A stretch of 64,000 bases of DNA from Phytophthora sp. 'mugwort' (Eukaryota > Oomycota > Peronosporomycetes > Peronosporales > Peronosporaceae): NCBI GenBank assembly GCA_033558025.1, contig JAUCEF010000002.1, positions 62,001 through 126,000 of the forward strand, in the 5' to 3' direction. The notes below the pieces were generated by a model. It saw only the letters and a list, made by a program, of their open reading frames with translations. It did no database searches and was not told where the DNA came from. Position 1 is the first letter of the stretch. The number at the start of each line of letters is the position of its first letter. The translations under genes were made by a program, and so were the position numbers. Shown piece after piece: positions 53,886 to 62,841 of the stretch.

Positions 53886-55260
53886 GTTGTTGGCAACTGA
53901 GCCGGCAAAACTTCAAGTTGCTGTAGTGCCGTCGACCATGCCCGTCGTTGCTTCGGAGTCGTTCCTGGCGCCTACGCTTGTGTCCAGGAATCCCCGTACC
54001 GTTGAATCGCTGCATGCAGGCATAAGCATACAAGATCAAGGAAAGAACAAACCGGGAGGCGGATACACCAAGCGGGGTGAGTATGGAGTGCATGCTTACG
54101 TGAACAGGATGCTCAAGCGGGTAGCTGAACCTGCTGGAGCCACCGCTACCTTGGCCTCACATTTCTTCCGCCGTGGCGGTGCTCAGCACGCGAACGCCGA
54201 CGACCACTTAGCTGCTCAGTGGATCTTCGACCGCGGGGCGTCGGATATGACGAAGACCAACAAGGCCTTCGCCTACATCACTAACACGGCTCGCGAGGAC
54301 AGGAAAGTGTCTCGAGTCTTGAGCGGATGGGAGGGGGGGGGGGGGACGAGTCTGCACGATCCTCAACGTTACGGAGCTGGAACATGCTAGCCAGGAACGG
54401 CTAGGTCGCTTGCAGGCTTGTCTAATCATCACCTGCTCAGGTTTCAAGCAACAACGCCTGAACGTAAGCACCAAGGTATTGAGCATACTCACAGCGTACC
54501 TCATCTGCTACTTCCCGCAGTAAAGGAGCTTGCGCCGGCAGCCCCTATCGTCACGCGCGTAGAGGAGGCTTGGCAACCGCGGAGATACCGATTGATGACG
54601 CGATCGCATGGTCTGTTGCGCTGCACGACGGCGCTACTCCACCTGATAAAGAACAACAACAAGAACAAGACGAAAGCCAACATTCATGCCCAAGAATGGA
54701 TCACCTTCTTGCTGCCATTCAAGAACTTATCACCACGAACAAAGCACTAGCTGCACGCTTGACAATAGTCGAGGCGGCTTTGTTGAACCCGAACGAGAAG
54801 CACGGAAGACCTGCAGTCGAACAAGCCGAAGAAGCATCAGAACGGGAGCCGAAACCCAAACGCAGGGCCAAACAAGTCACAAACCTTTCGCGGCTTGGTA
54901 CGAATAGTACACGCGCGTGCCACACATCTGGGACTCCGCTGATCACCAACAAATATCGGAGTCCCGTCAGATCGTTGCCTTCATGAAGCTTTTCCTCGAC
55001 GCGGGCTTCAACCTAGATGCCAAAGCGAGGGACACAAGGACAAGTCCTCGGCTTAGGCCGCCGCGCTGAAGCCGAACTTCTCACGTTCTTAAAGGCCCAT
55101 GGCGTCATCGCAAAGGGAGCTGGAAGCGTCCTCCGCGCACTGCGTCCGCTTCACAAGTCCGGCATCTTGGACGATAGTATCATGATCTATAAGCGCCAAA
55201 TTGCAATCGGAAGCATCGCTGATCCTGACCTGTTGTCACGCAGACATACTCACCCCTGTC
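53886..55260 (+). pseudogene. Crypton tyrosine recombinase, C-terminal half
   Basis: Immediately after the 9-bp duplication the frame LLATEPAKLQVAVV continues exactly the frame that was left at 48621. It contains GVHAYVNRMLKRVAEPAG, SHFFRRGGAQHANADDHLA (catalytic HxxR), AQWIFDRGASDMTKTN and KAFAYITNT with the expected nucleophile Tyr. A G13 run at 54333-54345 shifts the frame; further pieces LLAAIQELITTNKALAARLT, EPKPKRRAK, FMKLFLDAGFNLDAKA and HGVIAKGAGSVLRALRPLHK complete the usual C-terminal region. With the N-half it forms one Crypton gene split by the Mutator-like insertion. Confidence 0.8.
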
Positions 55261-55476
55261 GGTCGCGTGTAAGACAGTTAGTTATGCATTCAAATACGTG
55301 TCCATCCCCAGAACCACACTGATTATATATACAACAACCTTCACGTGCTCACAGACCTCATAGTGCACCGCATACAACTGCAAACACCTCCTGGGCACAC
55401 ACATCACAGCACAGAACACATAGCACGCAAACACACACAAGCACACAGTCTTGCCTCAAACCCTATCGGGAACAAT

Positions 55477-55547
55477 AGCACCGGCCTGATTCGAACAGAT
55501 ATCTCAGGGCCGAAGCCCTGCGCTCTTGCGTGTTGAGCTACGGTGCT
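55477..55547 (-). tRNA. tRNA-like sequence (Arg-UCG-like), possibly SINE-derived
   Basis: The minus strand folds as a 71-nt cloverleaf: acceptor arms AGCACCG and CGGTGCT pair perfectly over 7 bp; box A-like TAGCTCA with a GCTC/GAGC D stem; anticodon arm CAGGG-CTTCGGC-CCTG; T loop TTCGAAT. The T stem has mismatches and the anticodon stem can instead form a 6-bp UUCG hairpin, so I suspect a pseudogene or a tRNA-derived SINE head. If read as a tRNA, the anticodon would be UCG. Confidence 0.45.
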
Positions 55548-55860
55548 GCAAGGAAGGGGGGGGGGGTAGGAGGCGTCGTGGTGTGCGAGCGCGACATGTC
55601 TCTGACCGGAGGCCTGCGCAGTAGCTCGCTAAAAATCGAAGACTGAGGTCGTTGTGGCTCCGTCAGCGAGCCCAGTCTCCCACAGCCACAAAAGCGTGGC
55701 ATGTCGATTCACCGACACATGGCAGGCCGCTATTGGATGAGATAAAGGCCAATCGCGAAGGCTATAGACGACCACACACTCTCTAGCAGTGTCTTTTTGG
55801 TCGATGTATTTCTATCAATAGGGAGTCAAACCGGATACTCGCCTGCAAATGCTTTAAATT
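55548..55860. other. Gap between the tRNA-like sequence and the second Mutator-like element
   Basis: Includes an 11-nt G run at 55556-55566 and the left target duplication CTTTAAATT at 55852-55860. No gene seen. Confidence 0.5.
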
Positions 55861-56048
55861 GGGGAAATGGCAAAAGGCGTGGTCAGGGGAACTTATGTAC
55901 AGAAGGCGTGGCAACAGCGCCCTGAATGATGGTAAATGTTGGAGCTCCCGTGACCAATTGTCGAGACACGTGGCACGCCTCAAAGCACCAACGTTTGGTG
56001 TGTATTGTTCACTCGGTGTACCACTAGCTTGGAACAGAATGGGCTACG

Positions 56049-57640
56049 GTGCGTATTTGGCCCGCTTTCAGAACCCATTTGTGGAGTCGACTTGACCCGA
56101 GCAGCCTACCTACACACGGTTTCGTGTGTGATGGGTGGCAAAGTATACAGCAGCCCAGCTCGGTGTTCACTGCTGCTTCTTCGCAGGATGGCCGTGCAAA
56201 ATTCTATGGTCTCAATCGGAGTAGAAGCTGCGTTAGCTGCAATCGACACATACAGCAGTTCCGAGAGACGTCTCCACAAGCGAAGGACCACATGCACCAG
56301 CTATCATGTGCCCAAGAATCGCAAAGCGTGTCGACCGAACCGCAGGGGGCGCGTGAGAGATACCAAGCGTGCCTACAGGACAAACCGTGGCATATCTTCG
56401 CGGATGTTGATTGCGTTTCGAGTCCTAGTGAAGGGAATGTATTACTCCGGGACACCAGCAGTTCGAATTGCAGGACCACAGAGGTCCGAGAACAGCAGGT
56501 GGAAATCGATCTGTTCGCCGACGACAGTGCGCATGAAGACGGACGCTCTCGGTTCGAAGAGGGCACTCCTTCGGTATTCGTGATGACAGGTGAGCTGACT
56601 GGAATAAAACGAGCTGTGACGTAGTGGATTTGGTGTCGCTATCGATCGGGTGGATATCTTCGGCATTGCATTCGAGTAACGTCAGTTCTAATGGATTCGA
56701 GATTGTGGACTCCGACGGAGAACTGTTCCGCGCTCCCAATTATTCCGACCACCCTGTGCTGAGCAAGACTATGAACCCAGCATAGTTGTCTAGTGTCAAG
56801 CAAATGCAGTTCAATGCTTTCTCACTTGGGCGATGGAGAATTTTATTTCACGGGGGTGGGGCATTGTGGCTGACGATGAGGGAATTGATTTGGCCGAGCG
56901 ATCAACTGAATCGAGCTACAGTAGTTTCGTATGTGATGTCAGTAATTGCGGTGACGATTGTTCGGACGGTATCGATGGATTAAGCGACAGCAGTGTGGTT
57001 CTGATTTCGGACGAGGCTCTGCTCTGGCCTGACGCAGTAAGGAGAATTAGTCATCTTGAGAAGCCGAAAAAAATCACATTAAAGATGTTGGCCCTGTAGA
57101 CTTGTGTCCATGTATTGGTGTTTGTCAACCCGATATTTGCCCCAACGCACTCTCTGATCTATTTTTCGCCAGCAACCATTGTCAGGCCGGTCGGGTTTGC
57201 GGAAATCGACCGCGCGAGGAGGCCGATGGTTTAGTACTCAAGGCAAGGGATCGTGATATCGGGGTTTACGCGACGAGATACTTCTCCTCATAGCAGTCTT
57301 GGGTGAGTATGCGGGTCTATTAACGACACATGACTACGATGGTAACGAGGTCCGTATCAGCGATTACGTGCTGAAGTTAATTACCAAGTCTACAAAAGGC
57401 CAAGTCCTCTATGTGAAGGGCCGCGATCGCGGGGCTATATCACGCTCCATGAATCACTTGTGCAACCCAAACTGTTACTTCGTCGAAGTCTACAATCGCA
57501 GGAAGGTGGCTGTCGTTGTAGTGTCGGTGGAGGAGATTGCGCCCGATGAAGAAGTGACCGACGGTGATTTGTGGTTTCCATGCTGTTGTGAGTCAGAAAA
57601 CTGTCGAGGGGGTACGCGACGAGAATTAAAGCGCGCGTAG
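56049..57640 (+). pseudogene. SET-domain methyltransferase relic within the Mutator-like element
   Basis: A first frame (56049-56624) is Ser/Asp/Glu-rich with no domain. Then an acidic segment CDVSNCGDDCSDGIDG and a Cys cluster CPCIGVCQPDICPN..NHCQAGRVCGNRPR, matching the pre-SET/AWS zinc cluster, lead to LVLKARDRDIGVYATR, GEYAGLL, SMNHLCNPNCYFVEVYNRRKVAVV and EEIAPDEEVTDGDLWFPCCC, the SET fold with its NH..NP cofactor motif and post-SET-like cysteines. A stop and frameshift at about 57293-57300 split the domain, and the usual VDYG after EEVT is lost. SET enzymes methylate lysines, mainly in histones. It lies entirely inside the inverted repeats. Confidence 0.75.
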
Positions 57641-57784
57641 TGAGAACCGTTGAACCTCTCTTCGAAGAGAATAATGGTCCCAATATAACTTGATTCTGCT
57701 TATTGTGACTAAGGGAGGTTTTGATATATGATGACTACCCGCTCCTCTGATTAAGATACCAAACAGAAAATAAACTCTTCCAAA

Positions 57785-59576
57785 TCAATTTGTGACTGAG
57801 GGAGTCAACATTGAGTTGCAACATCGGCGGTTATGACCGGTGAACCCGCATCGACTGCAAAGATAGGTACTTGATGAACCTCCACCCGCGTCTTCTCCGT
57901 TGCTACGACCCAAACGTCGCTGAAAAATGGCTGGAAGCCATATCTCGTTATTGGAAAGCTCCGACTCGATCGGAATCAAAATGCTCTGTCCCCAAACGTC
58001 TCCTCGTAACATGTGATGGTGTAACAGTCACCGAACATCGTAAAGACCGAGTTTAGTTTGCCTCTTTCTTCGAGCGCGGATGCAAGATGCCTACACGGAA
58101 TTTCATGTTGTTCAATGAATCCGCAAGTGCAGTGGCGAAGCAGCGTCACACACCGACGGATCCGCGGGAATAATGAAGCATTGTACACATAACTAATGTC
58201 ATCGGATCCGTTTTGGGCAGCATACGATCCCAGTGACCGATCTGTCGTAGATTTTCTTTGACCCCGGAGTGACCACCAGGCATTGAGCCACCCAACGTTC
58301 AGCGCTCTTCGCACGTATATAATAGCATTCATCCATAATCCGAGAGCATAGCTTGAAGAAATTCAAACGAGTGCATGCCGCGCAGCCCCGCGATTAGCTG
58401 CGAACTGAAGACGATCTCCACAAAATTAGATGTACGCCAACCACAACGCGAAGTGACGCCAATGTTTGCATGAACAAACATTGAATTGAGGTATGGCAGC
58501 CAAGTAGTTCAAGCCCATGATCCCAAATCAAGCCCAATCATGACTAGTACACTGGTATACTCCTCGGAAATAAATGCTGCCTGAGGACGCCACACCAGGC
58601 TTTTTTTGGAGTTACGAAAGCTTTCCAAATTGATGAACAATATTCCGGATAATGTGCTGTGTGCAAAACTTCAGGTCCAGATCGAAATCAGCGGCAACCG
58701 AACGTAGACCGCTTCCCCGATCGCAGAACATGGGTATCCCGGCCAAACGGTAACCCCAACGCCGAATCTTGTCGAAGAACCATGCATAGCTTTCACCATC
58801 CTCTGTTGGGATCAGCGCGAAAGCAATCATAAGTTTTTGAGGTTTCCATCACGTCCAACAAGCATCATTTGAACTCCAGAGTTCACTGGGCACTTACTAT
58901 GAGAGCAGCCAATGCCAAAAACTTGTCTAGCTCTAACGGCGGAGGAAAATGTATGCACGATCACAATTGCTCTCTTGAAGCGGTTGTTGTCATCCTTCTC
59001 TGCAACAGCAACGCAACCCGAACTGAGATGAGCAAATCCCTCCAGTAACGATGGAACCTTCCCAACAGAGCGTTTTACTGTTTCGACAGTCCTCGTTGAT
59101 CGCCTCACGTGCACGGTAAACAGTACGCTTGTGTTTTACCGAGGACCATTCAGTCACGTTACTGAGTTTGGGATATAAGCGCTGAGGCAGATACGGACCC
59201 ATTCGCACGCACAGCACACGAGAAGGTTGACAAAGCACCAATTTGACGTTCCGTAGGCTTAGCGGTCGCGGTGCAGTTGAGCTGCTCCAACTCCAAACTC
59301 GATATACATCACTTGCCAGTAAGGCATGTCGAACCGCTTGCGACGACATATGGGCACGAAAAAGTTGCATCCTTCAGACACACAAACCAACTTCCAACCC
59401 TTTCCATTGCTGCTTGCGACCCTGACCGATTTTTCTTCTCGGAGAGCATGGTCTTGGACGGCGTACGCCGTGTCTACTCCGCTATTGAACTCTTGGCCAA
59501 CAAACACAAGGCTTTGCATAACCGCACCCTCATTGGGGGGGGGATCATCTTCGTCGGATGACGACGAGTACTCCAT
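57785..59576 (-). pseudogene. MULE transposase relic (second Mutator-like element)
   Basis: Minus strand from 59576: MEYSSSSDEDDPPPNEGAV, then the MuDR-type N-terminal domain VFVGQEFNSGVDTAYAVQDHAL..WKLVCVSEGCNFFV, PYLPQRLYPKLSNVTEW, the core fragment IAFALIPTEDGESYAWFFDK with DRGSGLRSVA and CTQHIIRNIV, and a C-terminal SWIM zinc finger CTCGFIEQHEIPCRHL followed by a CCHC-like knuckle CSRCGFTGHNRRCC, ending at 57785. At least four frame breaks. The gene has the standard MuDR domain order. Confidence 0.8.
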
Positions 59577-59849
59577 GATGTCCCTCAGTCACAAAACGGA
59601 AAATGCTCAAACGAAGTGTCGGATTTCTCTGTTCAATCCAGGTGACCGAGCGGGTCTAAGTACGCGCACGGGTTAGAACCCGTTTTTGAGTGAGCAGGAG
59701 ACCAGCCACGGATTCTGTCATAATGTGGCGGGAAGCCACGTCTTCGGACACAGAGGGCGGGTTCTGTCACCTTGAATATATCTACCACACCTTCTGTCAC
59801 ACAAATCGGGTTGTGGCATGCCCCTGACCACGCCTTTTGTCATTTCCCC

Positions 59850-60946
59850 CTTAAAAATGTGGCCCCCCTGCTGGCGTTTCGCCTTCATTAATGAATTTGT
59901 CTGGCCCGGTGCACATCCGGACTTAAAACGGCGCCTATGTTAAAAAGGTGATTTTCTTAGCCCAGAGGCCTCTAGATGCCATTTCCTTACGGCTTTAAGC
60001 GCCTTTTGTAAGCTGACAGGAAATGCAAAGGCGGGAGGTAACATCCCTAACCTAAATATACCAGTATATATAATTGTCGCGTAATACCGGTTTATTGTCC
60101 TGTCTTTTTCTTATCATCACATGTATCGGAATGTGTAGGATATGGATAAATACCAAAGCACCATCAGTTTTGGATGCTCACACTCCAAAACAGCACCACC
60201 ACAGTTGCAAAGTAGGGACGAGCAAAGCGAGAATACCTGCAAACCCAGGACCCAACTTTGCGCTCCAGCGAGCGAACCATAGCGGGCGTAGGGTTCTGTC
60301 ACTCGCAGGTGGTAGAGTTTTTGGGAGTGGCTTGGTATAAATGATGTACTTTTGCAGTGCTGTCAGCACAGTTTGTACCTTTACCAGTGCAAATACGTGT
60401 GCAGTAGTAGTCCATCTGGACAGCATTTGCCCAGCTCAGACTGCTTCGCTGCCTGTTGTGATTGTTCCATCCTTTACCAGACCTACTGAACCCCCGTCAA
60501 CCTGTACGCTGCTCCATGGCCCCGCAACAAGTTTCCAGCCTTCAGACAAGGCCGGCGTACGCGCAAACAGTCACACGAGGCAGCGAATACATGTATCTTA
60601 CGATCTCGTTACACATGCGCGTCAGACTGATGACGGTCAACTATAGTAATTGCTGATTTTCCAGTACGGTTTGGACAGACGTCAGCTACCATTTGTTGTG
60701 GTGGACCTTCGAGGTTGCGGGGTATTTATACCAGACAAATCGGATTAAGTTTTGTTGATGACGATTGGTAGGAACTCAATGCAACGAAGGTGGAGAGGAT
60801 CTATGGCAAGATCGACATGTCAAGTACCGTACCTACTATATGTAGTAGTTCAGTTCCACTCCTTCTCCAGACACGGTGCTAAATACTCGCGAGATGGCAC
60901 ACTAAAGCAATCTACGTGTACCACACAACCTCCTGAGTGAAGAAGA
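59850..60946. other. Intergenic region between transposon island and right gene island
   Basis: Short frames only. Another copy of the GGTTCTGTCAC motif of the preceding element lies at about 60291, suggesting older transposon debris. The final part is the leader of the next gene. Confidence 0.5.
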
Positions 60947-61908
60947 ATGGAGTACGCCAAGAGTGTGCGCAGCGCCCTGCGTCCTCGGACGCTGTTCGCC
61001 TCCGCGTTCCCCGTGCTCATGACCGTGAGTATCGTGCACAAGTCGCATGATGTCTCCTTCCTCCGGTTGGACGTGGTCGCCGTGTTTTTCTGCGTTGTAC
61101 TGACGCAGCTTCTCGGCAATCTCAGCGTCGTCTACAGCAATTTCCAGCGCACGCTGCAGCCAAAAGAACATGGAGCCAAAGATATCAAGATTATTCTCAA
61201 GTGAGTGTGGGATATTGAGGATCTTGTTTAATAAACGTATTATATCTAACTTTTTCTTGATTTACTAATAGTTTGCTGTCGCTGACTCAAGTACGCCGCT
61301 GGTCGTATATGTTTTACGGCCTCCAGCTGACGCTGTTGGGGCTGACGCATGTCATTTGCTTCAAGAGTGTTGAAGCCACAGGAGGCATGGCACTCCTCGC
61401 CACGTTGGCGTTGATTTACTGTCAACATGGTGACAAGCCTCTGCCCATGGTGGGGCTGAGGGAAGCTATAGTCGCGTGGGCTGTTGGGCCAGTGGCGATG
61501 ATCGGCACAGCACTTTACCTTGTTGGAGAAGTATCGTGGGCCGTGGTGCTGTACGCGTACGTTGTGATGCTCTTCGCATGGGCGTTTCTGTTTCTGGATA
61601 GTGCTCGAGACGCGCCTTTTGCTCGTCGCATGGGGCGGTCGGATACGTCAATGGCACTGAGATTGGGATTCCGATGGAGTTTCCAGGGCTTCTTATTGAT
61701 TATGGTGTCCTTTTACGGAGCTGTGCTGGTGACGGGAATTGTGATGGGACATCTGGGTAACTTTGTACTGGTGCTGACGATCGTCAAGCTCAAGGATATC
61801 AGCGAGGACTTTAGACTGGAGAGACTCAACCATCTGCCCGACCAGTTCGCTAGACTCGCGGTCTTTTTGGGAGTCGGGCTCATCATTTCGATTCTTGCGG
61901 GATTGTAG
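60947..61908 (+). CDS. MenA/UbiA-like membrane protein lacking Asp-rich motifs, two exons
   Basis: Exons 60947-61200 and 61272-61908, intron 71 nt (GTGAGT..TAATAG), 296 residues, about eight hydrophobic helices. The opening LRPRTLFASAFPVLM and the block QLLGNLSVVYSNFQR..IILNLLSLTQVRRW align with MenA/UBIAD1 prenyltransferases (LRPRTLPAS..; NLANDYxDY..GLLSPxQVRR), and LFLDSARDAPFARRMGRSD aligns with the second motif region. Yet the catalytic NDxxD is SVVYSNF here, and the second Asp motif is also altered, so prenyl transfer is unlikely. The protein may be a non-enzymatic paralogue or bind an isoprenoid. It is intact, with good splice sites. The start is the only upstream ATG in frame. Confidence 0.75.
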
Positions 61909-62841
61909 TAAACACTCTCGTAAGTTTAAACAGCGGTAGATGCTAATAAACGAGCTTTTCGAGTTTATTTCCACTAGCGAACATTATAATCCAACCGAAG
62001 AAAACCCAGTTGGCATTTCCCTTTTAAAAACCATACAGTAGAGCCAACGAAATAGCTGATAGGAATTTAGTGCGGCAGGGCAGCCAAAGCGAAAATGGAA
62101 GGATTGTTCACCTGCGTTCAATAGAGCATGATATGATTCGTGGTGCCCGGTGCTGCGGTCCTTGCTTCGTCGTCGGTGTGGTTGGTATGCTGCAGCTGTA
62201 TCTAGGCAGAAAATATATATTTTTATAATTTTTTGGCTACACCTTTGCCAACCCAAGCTCGCAGTATCCATATATGGATATTTTCAAAATAATAGTAAAA
62301 AGCAAATGGGTATTCCGATTCGGGATATAAAGGATGATTGGTTCGTGCTGGTTGATATGCACTGAACCAAGGAGGAGGCAGTATGCCCATTCTGACAGAC
62401 ACCAAAGTCTATGACCCCGCTCGTGCGATCAATCCAAGAGCTACTCGAGTATAATTCAGAAAACTATATAGTCAGCTACGTCAATCAGGAATCCAACCAG
62501 ACATTGCATATTCAGCTCGACTTACTGTACTCCGACTATCAGATGCCGGTCAATGAAACCAACGCCACGCTTGCTGCACCGGAAGTTGGGGCAAGCTATC
62601 GCGAATCGACACGAGATCATATCCACTTGCGATGCGACAGAAGCTCAATGTAGAGCTCTCGTGGACGGGAATTCAAGTCATCTTAGGACGGTTATAGTGA
62701 TATCGCTGAGTTCGATCGAGACGATGAAAATGTAGGAGCCAAACAGGACTCAACAAAGTGTCACGACTAATTTACATTTGCGTTCTCATTTGAGCAATGG
62801 CTGCACTAGTAAGGTCCTAGATACGGTGCATTCGACATGTT
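61909..62841. other. Intergenic region with one short open frame
   Basis: A plus-strand frame at 62411-62653 (LVRSIQELLEYNSENYIVSYVN..) is open for 80 codons without a recognisable domain and is not called. The rest is AT-rich. The two flanking genes converge here. Confidence 0.4.

Larger units (their letters stand above)
55861..59849. mobile_element. Mutator-like element carrying a SET-domain gene
   Basis: The first 29 nt (55861-55889) and the reverse complement of the last 29 nt (59821-59849) agree at 28 positions (GGGGAAATGRCAAAAGGCGTG core). The flanking 9-mers CTTTAAATT and CTTAAAAAT match at 7 of 9, compatible with an aged Mutator target duplication. Length 3989 bp. Inside lie, convergently, a SET-domain relic on the plus strand and a MULE transposase relic on the minus strand. 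Subterminal short repeats related to CCACRCCTTYTGTCA occur at 59706, 59757, 59784 and 59828, and their complement at 55899. Confidence 0.88.
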
